NCBI RefSeq assembly: GCF_030553305.1
Contig: NZ_JARRAH010000001.1
Span: 620,001-684,000 of the forward strand
Source: Halomarina ordinaria
GTDB taxonomy: Archaea; Halobacteriota; Halobacteria; Halobacteriales; Haloarculaceae
Length of the DNA stretch: 64,000 bases
Direction: 5' to 3'
Below, piece by piece: positions 56,195 through 64,000 of this stretch (its first letter is position 1; each line of letters begins with the position of its first letter). Position numbers and translations under genes: made by a program. The notes beneath the pieces were generated by a model, which saw nothing but the letters and a program-made list of their open reading frames with translations, did no database searches and was not told the DNA's origin.

Positions 56195-57467
56195 CGCGCT
56201 CACCCCCGGCGCTGCCGCCGTCGGTCGCGACGGCGCGGTCGCCGCTCCGCGGACCGGTCAGCCGTCGACCGGCCAGTCGGAAGAACTCCGGCATGGCCAC
56301 GAACAGGATGATGAGTCCCCGGAGCACGTCGACCAGTTCCGGCGGGACGTTGGTCGCCTGTACCGACAGCGCCCCGTTCTTCAGGACGCCGAAGAGGAAC
56401 GCCGCGGGCAACACCCCGAGGGGGTTGTTCCCCGCGAGGATGGAGACGGTGATGCCGTCGAACCCGTAGGACGGGACCGACCCGCCGAAGTAACCGAAGT
56501 AGAGCAGGACGTACACCGTCCCCGCGAGACCGCCGAGCGCACCGGAGAGCGCCATGCTGCTGACGATGGTCCGTTTCGAGTCGACGCCGCCGTACTCCGC
56601 GGCCTCCGGCTGGAGGCCGCTCGTCCGGAGGTCGAAGCCGAAGGTGGTTCGTTCGAGCAGCAGGTAGACCCCCACGAGGAGGGCGACCCCCAGCGCGAGC
56701 GCGACCAGCGAGAACGGCGCCCGCGGGTCGAACGCGACCGTCGGGAACGAGACGAACTCGGGGAGCGTCTCGGTCTTCGTCGAGACGGACTCGGGGTCGG
56801 CGAAGCGGTTCTGGACGAGGTAGAGCGCGACCAGCGACGCGACGAAGTTGAGCATGATGGTCGTGATGACCTCGTTGGAGTCGGCGTAGGCCTTCAGCGC
56901 GCCGGGGATAGCCCCGTAGAGGCCGCCGAAGACGGCGCCGACCAGCAGCCCGAGCGGGAGGACGACGAGCGTCCCGACGACGCCGTCGAAGTACGGTGCG
57001 ACGGCCAGCATCGCGACCGTACTCGCCAGTCCGCCCGCGATGAGCTGGCCCTGCGTCCCGATGTTGAAGATGCCCGCGCGGAACGCGACGGCGACCGACA
57101 GCCCCGTGAACAGCAGGATGGTCGTCTCCGCGAGCGTCCGGGCCATCGCGCCGTTGAACGGGCTCCAGCCGGTCTGGATGGGTGCCGCGAACTGCCCGTG
57201 GAGCGGGTCGAAGTACGGGTTGATGGGGTTGCCGAGCGCCCCGAGGAACAGCGCGTCGTACACCGCCGCCGGGTCGTAACAGAACCCGACGCCGAAGTAC
57301 GACACCGCCGGCTGGGCGCACGTCGCCGTCCGCCCCGCCGCGAGGATGATGAGCGCGCCGACGAACAGCGACAGCGCGAGCGACGCGAGGCTGATGAGGA
57401 ACCGCTCGGTCCCCGACGCCTCCAGTAACCGTTCGAGGGCGGCCTCGGCGCGTTCGCGCGCGCTCAT
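56187..57467 (-). CDS. ABC transporter permease, nucleoside type (NupP/YufP-like)
   Basis: A 426-residue permease. 'PFNGAMARTLAETTILLFTGLSVAVAFRAGIFNIGTQGQLIAGG' (about 95-138) is the signature containing FNIGtQGQ. 'YGAIPGALKAYADSNEVITTIMLNFVASL' is the coupling region, and 'GFDGITVSILAGNNPLGVLPAAFLFG' the C-terminal signature. N-terminal helix preceded by the cytosolic 'MSARERAEAALERLLEASGTER'. It is longer than most because of the N-terminal loop with four Cys/Tyr-rich turns (about 45-70). ATGA overlap with the ATPase gene. Confidence 0.93.
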   Translation of the reverse strand: MSARERAEAALERLLEASGTERFLISLASLALSLFVGALIILAAGRTATCAQPAVSYFGVGFCYDPAAVYDALFLGALGNPINPYFDPLHGQFAAPIQTGWSPFNGAMARTLAETTILLFTGLSVAVAFRAGIFNIGTQGQLIAGGLASTVAMLAVAPYFDGVVGTLVVLPLGLLVGAVFGGLYGAIPGALKAYADSNEVITTIMLNFVASLVALYLVQNRFADPESVSTKTETLPEFVSFPTVAFDPRAPFSLVALALGVALLVGVYLLLERTTFGFDLRTSGLQPEAAEYGGVDSKRTIVSSMALSGALGGLAGTVYVLLYFGYFGGSVPSYGFDGITVSILAGNNPLGVLPAAFLFGVLKNGALSVQATNVPPELVDVLRGLIILFVAMPEFFRLAGRRLTGPRSGDRAVATDGGSAGGERDE

Positions 57468-59110
57468 CGCTCACCCCCCCGGTTCGCGTTCGCCCCCGGC
57501 GAGGGTTCGGCGCCGTCGGCGTCGGGGGGCGTGTCGGTCGCGTCCGCCTCGACCGTCTCGGGCGTCTCGCCCGCCATCAGCAGGCCGAGTTCCTCCTCGG
57601 TGGTCGCCTCCGGGTCGACGACGTCCATGATACGACCGTCGTGGATGACCGCGAGGCGGTCGGAGAGCGCCCTGACCTCGTCGAGCTGGGCGGAGACGAC
57701 CAGAACGGCCACGCCCGCGTCGCGCAGCGCGACGAGGCGCTCGTGGATGAACTCCGTCGACCCGATGTCAACCCCACGGGTGGGGTGGGTGGCGACGACC
57801 ACCCGGGGGTCGCGGGAGAACTCGCGGCCGACGATGAACTTCTGCTGGTTGCCGCCGGAGAGCGACTGCGCCGACGTGTCCGCGTTCGGCGGCCGCACGT
57901 CGTACGTCTCGATTATCTCCTCCGCGTGCTCGCGCGTCCGTCCCCAGTCGATGCGCCCGCCGCGGGCGTAGGGTGCGCTGTGCTGGTTGCCGAGGAGGCC
58001 GTTCTCCACGAGGTCGAAGTCCATCACCAGGCCGCGCTCGTGGCGGTCCTCGGGGACGTACGCCATGTGTGCGTCGATGCGCTCGCGGCGCGACCAGTCG
58101 GTGACGTCCTCGCCGTCGAGGTGGACGCGCCCCCCGTCGGGGGTGCGAAGGCCGGTGATGGCCTCGACGAGTTCGGACTGGCCGTTGCCGTCGACGCCCG
58201 CGATGCCGAACACCTCGCCGGCACGGACGTCGAAGGAGACGTCGGAGACGGCCTCGACGCCGCGGTCGTCGCTCGCAGTGAGTCCGTCGACCGAGAGGAC
58301 GGGTGCGCCGGGGTCGGCGGGACCCTTCTCCACTTCGAGGAGGACCTCGCGGCCGACCATCAGCTCCGCGAGCGACTCGCGGTCGGTCGTGGCCGCGTCG
58401 ACGGTCCCGACGTTCTCGCCGTCGCGCAGGACGGTGATGTCGTCGGCGGCGTGCATCGCCTCGCCGAGTTTGTGCGTGATGAAGATGATGGTCTTGCCCT
58501 GCGCCGTCAGTTCGTCGAACACCGCGAAGAGGTCGTCGACCTCCTGTGGGGTGAGGACGGCGGTCGGTTCGTCGAGGATGAGGACGTCGGCGCCGCGGTA
58601 CAGCGCCTTCAGTATCTCCGCGCGCTGCTGGACGCCGACGCTCACGTCCTCGATGCGCGCCTCGGGGTCGATGTCGAACCCGTAGCGCTCGCTCAACTCG
58701 GCGACCTCGCGGCGCGCGCGGTCGCGGTCGACGGCGAGGCCGAGCCACTTGTTCGGCTCGTTACCGAGCGTGACGTTCTCGGCGACGGTCATCGGGTCGA
58801 CCAGCATGAAGTGCTGGTGTATCATCCCGATGCCGGCGTCGATGGCGTCGCTCGGCGTGTCGAACGTCCGTGGAGCGTCGACGTAGCCGCCGTCGCCGTC
58901 CGGTTCGAGACCGTCGCCGTTCACGTACACGTCGCCGGCGGTCGGCTCGTAGAGGCCGTAGAGGACGTTCATCAGCGTCGTCTTGCCGGCGCCGTTCTCG
59001 CCGAGGAGGGCGTGGACCGTGCCCGCCTCGACGGCGAGGTCGACGTCGTCGTTGGCGACGACCCCCGGGAACCGCTTGGTGATCCCGTCGAGATGGACGG
59101 CTGTCGTCAT
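57464..59110 (-). CDS. ABC transporter ATP-binding protein, nucleoside type, two NBDs
   Basis: A 548-residue cytosolic ATPase with two tandem nucleotide-binding domains, as in MglA/YufO-type importers. NBD1 has Walker A 'GENGAGKTTLMNVLYGL' (about 36-52), the signature-like 'DVSVGVQQRAEILKALYRG' and Walker B 'VLILDEPTAVLTPQE'. NBD2 has a degenerate Walker A 'GIAGVDGNGQSELVEAI', the signature 'LSGGNQQKFIVGRE' and 'VVVATHPTRGVDIGS', where the Walker B Glu is replaced by His. Such asymmetry is normal for the family. A disordered C-terminal tail (about 500-548) is rich in Asp/Pro. Energises nucleoside import. Confidence 0.95.
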   Translation of the reverse strand: MTTAVHLDGITKRFPGVVANDDVDLAVEAGTVHALLGENGAGKTTLMNVLYGLYEPTAGDVYVNGDGLEPDGDGGYVDAPRTFDTPSDAIDAGIGMIHQHFMLVDPMTVAENVTLGNEPNKWLGLAVDRDRARREVAELSERYGFDIDPEARIEDVSVGVQQRAEILKALYRGADVLILDEPTAVLTPQEVDDLFAVFDELTAQGKTIIFITHKLGEAMHAADDITVLRDGENVGTVDAATTDRESLAELMVGREVLLEVEKGPADPGAPVLSVDGLTASDDRGVEAVSDVSFDVRAGEVFGIAGVDGNGQSELVEAITGLRTPDGGRVHLDGEDVTDWSRRERIDAHMAYVPEDRHERGLVMDFDLVENGLLGNQHSAPYARGGRIDWGRTREHAEEIIETYDVRPPNADTSAQSLSGGNQQKFIVGREFSRDPRVVVATHPTRGVDIGSTEFIHERLVALRDAGVAVLVVSAQLDEVRALSDRLAVIHDGRIMDVVDPEATTEEELGLLMAGETPETVEADATDTPPDADGAEPSPGANANRGGER

Positions 59111-59146
59111 TGGCGATAGCTCTGTGTCTGCATCGTGCCCGTTCTG

Positions 59147-60265
59147 TTAGAGTTCGTCCGGGTCCGTGGGAACCTCTATCTCCCCGTCGATTATCCCCTG
59201 GCGCGTCTCGTCGACGCTGTCCTTGATGGACCCCGGGATGGCGTCGCCGAGTTCCTGACCGTAGACTGCCGCGACGCCCTCCTCTTCCAGGCTGAGCGCG
59301 GTGGTCTCGCCGCCGGTGAACTCGTCGTTCACCACCGCCTCGACGGAGTCGAACACCGCGGTGTCGACGCGCTTGACCATGCTCGCGAGGATGACGTCAG
59401 CGTAGTCCTCCTGCGTGACCGACTGGTCGCGGTCGACGCCGATGGCGTAGCGCCCGGCCTCCTGGGCCGCGCCGAAGACGCCCGTCCCGGTGTTCCCGGC
59501 CGCGTGGTAGACGATGTCGGCACCCCGGTCGTACATCGAGAGCGCCGCCTCCTGCCCGCCCGAGGGGTCGTTGAAGTCACCGACGTAGCTCGTCAGGACC
59601 TCGACGTCCTCGTTGGCGGCCTGTGCGCCCGCCGTGAACCCGGCCTCGAACCGGCCGATGAGTTCGCCCTCGACGCCGCCGACGAACCCGACCGTCGTCT
59701 CGTCGGGCACCGTCTCGCCGCCGCCCTCGCTGAACTCCTCGGTCGTCAGCAGGCCGGCCATCTGGCCGACGAGGTACGACCCCTGCTCCTCGCGGAAGAC
59801 GTAGCTCGACACGTTGTCCGCGTCGACCGTCTCGTCGACGATCATGAAGTTCTGTTCCGCGTACTGCGGCGCGGTATCCGTGAGCGAGGACTGCTGGAGG
59901 AAGCCGATGCAGCAGACGAGGTCGTAGTTCCCCGACTGCGCGAGTTCCTGCTGGAACGTCGGGAACTGCGACTCCTCGTCCGGCTGGCGCTCCGCGTACT
60001 CGATGCCGAGTTCCTCCTCGGCCTGCTGGATGCCCTGCTGGGCCTGGTCGTTGAACGACCCGTCGCCGAGGCCACCGGTCGCGTACACCATGCCGATGTT
60101 CGCGGCCGCCTCGCCGCCGTCGCCGCCGCTCCCGTTACTGTCGTTGCTGTCGTTACTGTCGTTGCCGCCACCGCCGTTCCCGTCACCGGTCGGGCCGCCG
60201 GTACAGCCAGCCAGCCCGGTCACGCCGACGATACCCGCACCCTTGAGGAAATCGCGCCTCTCCAT
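59147..60265 (-). CDS. BMP-family nucleoside-binding lipoprotein, Tat substrate
   Basis: A 372-residue periplasmic-type binding protein. N-terminal 'MERRDFLKGAGIVGVTGLAGC' has the twin-arginine RRDFLK and lipobox LAGC (Cys about 21), so it is Tat-exported and lipid-anchored outside the membrane, the usual haloarchaeal mode. A Gly/Asn/Ser/Asp linker follows (25-55). The BMP domain shows 'IGMVYATGGLGDGSFNDQAQQG' (Asp-Gly-Ser-Phe-Asn ligand site), 'TVGFVGGVEGELIGRFEAGFTAGA' and 'YHAAGNTGTGVFGAAQEAG'. ATG at 60265. First gene of the import/salvage operon. Confidence 0.95.
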   Translation of the reverse strand: MERRDFLKGAGIVGVTGLAGCTGGPTGDGNGGGGNDSNDSNDSNGSGGDGGEAAANIGMVYATGGLGDGSFNDQAQQGIQQAEEELGIEYAERQPDEESQFPTFQQELAQSGNYDLVCCIGFLQQSSLTDTAPQYAEQNFMIVDETVDADNVSSYVFREEQGSYLVGQMAGLLTTEEFSEGGGETVPDETTVGFVGGVEGELIGRFEAGFTAGAQAANEDVEVLTSYVGDFNDPSGGQEAALSMYDRGADIVYHAAGNTGTGVFGAAQEAGRYAIGVDRDQSVTQEDYADVILASMVKRVDTAVFDSVEAVVNDEFTGGETTALSLEEEGVAAVYGQELGDAIPGSIKDSVDETRQGIIDGEIEVPTDPDEL

Positions 60266-60414
60266 GTCTATAGACACCTACCCAAGAACCGTTACGGCGC
60301 GTGAATAAGTACATCGTTTCTCAGTAGCGTCACGACCAGGTCGAACGTCGATTAATCCCGGGTAACGACGGACGAACGGAACGGTACACGCGACGGAAAC
60401 GTGCCGTCGTCGGC

Positions 60415-61782
60415 TTACTCGGCGTCCGAGACGGCCGCCTCCACCTCGTCGACGACCGTCGCCACCAGCTCGTCGACCGTCTCGCTCTCCGCGTACACCC
60501 TGACGTAGGGTTCGGTCCCGCTCGGGCGCACCAGCGTCCACGCCCCGCCGAAGTCCAGGCGAACGCCGTACTCCGTCTCGACGGTCGCCTCGGGGAAGGC
60601 GGCCGGCAGGCGGTCGGTCAACAGCGCCATCGCCCCCGCCTTCGCCTCGTCGGGACAGCGGACGCTCACCTTCCGGTAGGGCCGCTCGGTGACGGGGTCG
60701 CGTAGCGCCGCGAGGCCGCCGGTGCCGTCGGGACCGGCCGCCGCCCCGACCAGCACCGCGAGCACGGCGGCGCTCGCCACGCCGTCTATCCACGGCCCGA
60801 ACGCCGTGTGGATGTGCTTCCACGGTTCGCCCGCGAAGACGACGTCGCCGCCCGCCGTCCGGACGGCCGCGATGCCCTCGTGGAGCGAGCCGAGTTTCAC
60901 CCGTTCGGTGCGACCGCCGGCGGCCGCCACGCGCTCGTCGATGCGCCCGGAGGCGTTCGGCGTCGTCACCACCACCGGGTCGGCCGCGTCGCTCTCGCGG
61001 ACGTAGTGCTCGGCGAGGACGGCGAGGACGGTGTCCTCGTGGACGACCTCGCCCGACCGGTCGACGACGACGATGCGGTCCGCGTCGCCGTCGTGGGCGA
61101 GGCCGAGTACCGGTCCCTCGCAGTCGGCGACGAACCGACGGAGGTCCGTCACCGTCTCCGGGGTGGGCTTGCTCGGCCGGCCGGGGAAGTGTCCGTCGAC
61201 CGTCGCGTTGAGCGCGACGACGCGCGCGCCGAGGTCCCGGAGCACCTGCGGCGCGGCGAGCGCCGCCATCCCGTTCCCACAGTCGAGGACGACGGTCACG
61301 CCATCGAGGGCGGCCCCCCGCTCGCGGGCGTAGGCGACGACCGCGCGACGGTAGTCGGACAGCGGGTCGACCGCCCGCGAGTCGCCCCACTCGTCCCACG
61401 CGACGGGGGGCGCCTCGTCGGCGACCCGGCGCTCGATGCGCGCCTCGCCCGCCCCGTCGTACTCCTCGCCGTCGACGAACAGTTTCAGTCCGTTGTCGGT
61501 CGGCGGGTTGTGGCTCGCCGTCACCTGGAGGCCGTGGCGCCCGCGCGAGGCGAACGCGAGCGTCGGCGTCGGTACCTGTCCGACCCGGAGGACGGTCGCG
61601 CCGGCGCTCGTCACGCCGGCTTCCACCGCCGCCGCGAGCGACGGCCCCGTCTCGCGGCCGTCGCGCCCGACGACGAGTTCCTCGGCGTCCCGTCCGATGG
61701 CCCGCCCCACGGCGAGCGCCAGTTCCGGCGTCACTCGCTCGCGGGCGTCGCCGCGAATTCCCGCGGTCCCAAAGAGGTCCAT
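60415..61782 (-). CDS. phosphoglucomutase/phosphomannomutase family protein
   Basis: A 455-residue alpha-D-phosphohexomutase. Domain 1 has 'GTAGIRGDARERVTPELALAVGRA' and the active-site Ser in 'LQVTASHNPPTDNGLKLF' (about 95). Domain 2 has the metal loop 'GLAHDGDADRIVVVD' (D-G-D-A-D-R, about 245). Domain 3 has the sugar loop 'VFAGEPWKHIHTAFGPW', in which 'EPWKH' differs from the usual GGE.SGH. Domain 4 has the phosphate loop 'LVRPSGTEPYVRVYAES'. Interconverts hexose-1- and 6-phosphates or glucosamine phosphates; the altered sugar loop makes the substrate uncertain. Feeds nucleotide-sugar and perhaps trehalose synthesis. Confidence 0.92.
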   Translation of the reverse strand: MDLFGTAGIRGDARERVTPELALAVGRAIGRDAEELVVGRDGRETGPSLAAAVEAGVTSAGATVLRVGQVPTPTLAFASRGRHGLQVTASHNPPTDNGLKLFVDGEEYDGAGEARIERRVADEAPPVAWDEWGDSRAVDPLSDYRRAVVAYARERGAALDGVTVVLDCGNGMAALAAPQVLRDLGARVVALNATVDGHFPGRPSKPTPETVTDLRRFVADCEGPVLGLAHDGDADRIVVVDRSGEVVHEDTVLAVLAEHYVRESDAADPVVVTTPNASGRIDERVAAAGGRTERVKLGSLHEGIAAVRTAGGDVVFAGEPWKHIHTAFGPWIDGVASAAVLAVLVGAAAGPDGTGGLAALRDPVTERPYRKVSVRCPDEAKAGAMALLTDRLPAAFPEATVETEYGVRLDFGGAWTLVRPSGTEPYVRVYAESETVDELVATVVDEVEAAVSDAE

Positions 61783-61888
61783 GTCCGTACGCGGGGTGGG
61801 AGGTACTTATCTCGATTCGTGTCGGTCCGTCGCGGGCGGCGGGGGCAAGTGGGAGAAGGGAAGTGAGGAGGGAACGTGCGTCCCGGCC

Positions 61889-62347
61889 TCAGAGTTCGAC
61901 GCCGCTCGGGATGAGACTGTGCTGGCGGAGCAGTTCCCCCGCGATGTCGTAGACGAGGAACGTCGACTTGTCGTAGGTGGCGACCTGCTCGTCGTCGATA
62001 CTGATGGCTATCTGGTAGCGACCGTCGTCGATGTCGGCCGCCTTGCCGTAGGCGCGCGCGGCCGTCACGAGGTCGATGACCGTCGTCGCCTCCACGTTGA
62101 CCTCGAGGACGTAGTCGCCGGTGATGCGGTTGGTTATCGAGAAGACGCCCGTGGCGCCGGGGCCCATCTCGGGGTCCTGCAGACGGTAGGCGACGTCGAC
62201 ACGCGCAGCGTCGAGCGTCTCCCCGGACTCGTCGGTCAGGCGGGTCTCGAACGGCCCCTCAGGGCCGTCGAAGTCGACGGTCACCACCGGCTTGGCGCCC
62301 TCCTCCGGACCGGGGTCGACATCGAGGGTGAAGTAATCTCGCCTCAT
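61889..62347 (-). CDS. conserved haloarchaeal protein beside gyrA (DUF5793-like)
   Basis: A 152-residue acidic protein of two beta-rich halves. 'MRRDYFTLDVDPGPEEGAKPVVTVDFDGPEGPFETRLTD' opens, 'VFSITNRITGDYVLEVNVEATTVIDLVTAARAYG' is the centre, and 'YQIAISIDDEQVATYDKSTFLVYDIAGELLRQHSLIPSGVEL' the end. Recalled as a DUF5793-type family found next to gyrA in Halobacteria; not checked. It follows gyrA by about 70 bp on the same strand and may be co-transcribed. No catalytic residues; function unknown. Confidence 0.8.
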   Translation of the reverse strand: MRRDYFTLDVDPGPEEGAKPVVTVDFDGPEGPFETRLTDESGETLDAARVDVAYRLQDPEMGPGATGVFSITNRITGDYVLEVNVEATTVIDLVTAARAYGKAADIDDGRYQIAISIDDEQVATYDKSTFLVYDIAGELLRQHSLIPSGVEL

Positions 62348-62419
62348 TTAGAATGGAGTTGGCCAGCCGAGGTGAAGAACGTAACGCCGCAGGGTGGTTT
62401 CGCCGGGGGTTCGACGGAC

Positions 62420-64000
62420 CTACTCCTCGTCGACGGTCGACACGTCGACGGTCGACACGTCGACGCTCGCCACCCAGTCGTCGTCGTCGAGTCGCATGAC
62501 GCGCACGCCCTGTGTGTTGCGTCCCTGCTCGGACACCTCACTCGCGTGGGTGCGCATTATCTGACCCCCCTCGCTCATGATGACGAGGTCGTCGTCCTCG
62601 CGGACGGTCTTCAGCGCGACGACGTGGCCGTTGCGCGCGTTCGTCTTGATGTCGATGAGCCCCTTCCCGTAGCGCGACTGCTTGCGGTACTCGGAGAGGG
62701 GGGTACGCTTGCCGTAGCCGTGCCAGGTGACGGTCAGCAGGTCGCGGTCGTCGTCCTCCTTCGCGCAGACGAGGCCGACGACGGCGTCGCCGTCCCAGTC
62801 GCGCCGGTCGGCGAGGTTGTCGGTGCCGACGTTGCTGCCGGTCAGTTTAATGGCGTTGACCCCGCGGGCGCTCCGGCCCATCGCCCGGGCCTCCGTCTCG
62901 TCGAAGCGGATGGCCATGCCGGCCTCCGTACCGATGATGACGTCCGACTCGCCGTCGGTGACCGCCACGTCGACCAACTCGTCGCCCTTCTCCAGCGAGA
63001 CGGCGCGGATGCCCGTCGAGAGGATGTTGTCGAACTCGGTGGCGCAGGTGCGCTTGATGTACCCGCCGCGCGTCACCATCGTGAGGAACTCGTCCTCGTC
63101 GACGTCGTCGGTGTTGACGATGGCCGTCACGCGTTCGTCGCTGTCGAGCGAGAGGAGGTTCACCGCCGAGCGCCCCCGGGCGGTCCGACCCATCTCCGGC
63201 AGTTCGTAGGTCTTCAGCTGGTAGACCTGCCCCGCGCTGGTGAAACAGAGCAGGTAGTCGTGGGTGCTCGCCTGGAAGACGGTGCTCACCCGGTCGCCGT
63301 CCTTGAGGCCGGTGCCGATGATGCCCTTCCCGCCCCGGTGCTGGGGGTCGAACGCCGAGAGGGCCATCCGCTTGACGTAGTCGCCCTCCGTGAGCACGAC
63401 TACCATCTCCTCCTCGGGGATGAGGTCCTCGCGGGTGACGGTCCCGGTGTCCTCGACGATGGAGGTCCGGCGCTCGTCGGCGTACTTATCTCTGACCGAC
63501 TCCAGTTCCTCCTTGATGACGCCGAGCAGTTCGTCCTCGTCGCCGAGGATGGTCTCCAGCCGTTCGATTTCGGCCGTGACGTCGTCGTACTCGTCCTCGA
63601 GTTCGGCGGCCTCGAGCGACGTGAGGCTCCCGAGTTGCATCCGGACGATGTGCTCGGCCTGGGGCTGGGAGAACTCGAAGTGCTCGCGCAGTCCCGCCTT
63701 CGCGGCGTCGCGGTCCTCGGACCCCCGGATGAGGTCGACGACGCTGTCGACGTTCTCCAGGGCCTTCAGACGGGCCTCGAGGATGTGTGCGCGGTCCTCG
63801 GCCTCCGCGAGGTCGTGTTCGCTGCGTCGGCGCACCACCTCGCGGCGGTGGTTCACGTACTGTTCGAGCAGTTGCTTCAGGTTCAGCACGCGGGGCTGGC
63901 CGTCGACGAGCGCCAGTGAGATGATGCTGAACGTCCGTTCGAGGTGGTGTTCGAGCAGCTGGTTCCGCACCACGTCGGCGTTCGCGCCGCGCTTCAGCTC
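62420..64000 (-). CDS. gyrA: DNA gyrase subunit A, C-terminal part (5' end outside window)
   Basis: Visible: about 526 C-terminal residues of GyrA, reading off the right edge. The N-terminal visible part is the coiled-coil/tower end ('[41 protein letters not shown]', '[15 protein letters not shown]'). The C-terminal beta-pinwheel with its DNA-wrapping GyrA box 'QHRGGKGI' follows, then repeated blades ('[11 protein letters not shown]', '[14 protein letters not shown]', '[11 protein letters not shown]'). The box identifies gyrase rather than topoisomerase IV. The extreme C-terminus repeats 'DVSTV' from a 15-bp DNA repeat. Introduces negative supercoils; the catalytic Tyr and most of the breakage-reunion domain lie outside. 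Confidence 0.97.
   Translation of the reverse strand, partial: ELKRGANADVVRNQLLEHHLERTFSIISLALVDGQPRVLNLKQLLEQYVNHRREVVRRRSEHDLAEAEDRAHILEARLKALENVDSVVDLIRGSEDRDAAKAGLREHFEFSQPQAEHIVRMQLGSLTSLEAAELEDEYDDVTAEIERLETILGDEDELLGVIKEELESVRDKYADERRTSIVEDTGTVTREDLIPEEEMVVVLTEGDYVKRMALSAFDPQHRGGKGIIGTGLKDGDRVSTVFQASTHDYLLCFTSAGQVYQLKTYELPEMGRTARGRSAVNLLSLDSDERVTAIVNTDDVDEDEFLTMVTRGGYIKRTCATEFDNILSTGIRAVSLEKGDELVDVAVTDGESDVIIGTEAGMAIRFDETEARAMGRSARGVNAIKLTGSNVGTDNLADRRDWDGDAVVGLVCAKEDDDRDLLTVTWHGYGKRTPLSEYRKQSRYGKGLIDIKTNARNGHVVALKTVREDDDLVIMSEGGQIMRTHASEVSEQGRNTQGVRVMRLDDDDWVASVDVSTVDVSTVDEE

Overview
This 64-kb window is chromosomal DNA from an extremely halophilic archaeon (class Halobacteria). The evidence is high GC, very acidic proteins, promoters with TATA boxes about 25-35 bp upstream of often leaderless starts, a TRASH-domain Lrp regulator, two HalOD1 proteins, a MoaD/SAMP-like protein, archaeosine-pathway genes, and a methenyl-tetrahydromethanopterin cyclohydrolase homologue. 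I cannot name the genus. There is no CRISPR array, transposase or rRNA. The two tRNA genes, Arg(CCT) and Gly(TCC), both lie beside partial copies of their own 3' ends.

Layout. 0-7.5 kb: truncated SLC13-type transporter, small conserved proteins, membrane J-domain protein, phosphoglycolate phosphatase, GTPBP1-type GTPase, mch. 7.5-15 kb: Fe-alcohol dehydrogenase, alkaline-phosphatase-family protein, aroA, S9 peptidase, TIM-barrel isomerase, uridine kinase. 15-18.5 kb: several mini-genes, HAD-IIA phosphatase, AhpD-like protein. 18.6-19.2 kb: Lrp-TRASH regulator. 19.7-22.9 kb: three paralogous secreted glutamine-ladder repeat genes. 23-32 kb: rhodanese-MBL fusion, SDR, queC, ppc, queE-queD, XPB-like helicase. 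32-44 kb: aldehyde dehydrogenase, haloalkane-dehalogenase-like hydrolase, MoaD-like/MBL pair, HalOD1 and GNAT genes, orphan ABC permease, tRNA-Arg, tatA, peroxiredoxin, HD protein, MFS transporter, membrane proteins, tRNA-Gly. 44-54 kb: otsA-otsB, methyltransferase, arginase, DUF389 protein, epimerase, HTH protein, NDH-2-like protein, rhodanese. 54-60 kb: a nucleoside salvage and import operon (BMP lipoprotein, ATPase, two permeases, cytidine deaminase, nucleoside phosphorylase). 60-64 kb: phosphohexomutase, small conserved gene, 3' part of gyrA.

The most striking content is the 19.7-22.9 kb cluster. Its three secreted proteins (322, 133 and 133 residues) share one architecture that closes exactly: a 29-residue signal peptide, an 18-residue N-cap, n perfect 21-residue repeats (n = 12, 3, 3) and a 23-residue C-cap. 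The repeat has fixed Q1-G3-N6-Q8-Q10-Q12-N14-Q16-Q18-A20 positions. This resembles the bacterial curlin motif (Q-x-G-x2-N-x-A-x3-Q) and predicts a stacked beta-solenoid or functional amyloid. One protein carries almost only acidic residues between the ladder positions; the other two balance Asp with Lys. A 19-nt box precedes all three genes, and the two short genes lie in a tandem duplication of about 957 bp. I do not recall a description of such a system in Archaea, but I could not search. Other items of note are a frameshifted small membrane gene, a PfpI-family remnant, several unannotated-size mini-proteins, a MoaD-like protein whose diglycine is masked by Cys-Ala, and tRNA-end repeats that look like integration scars.
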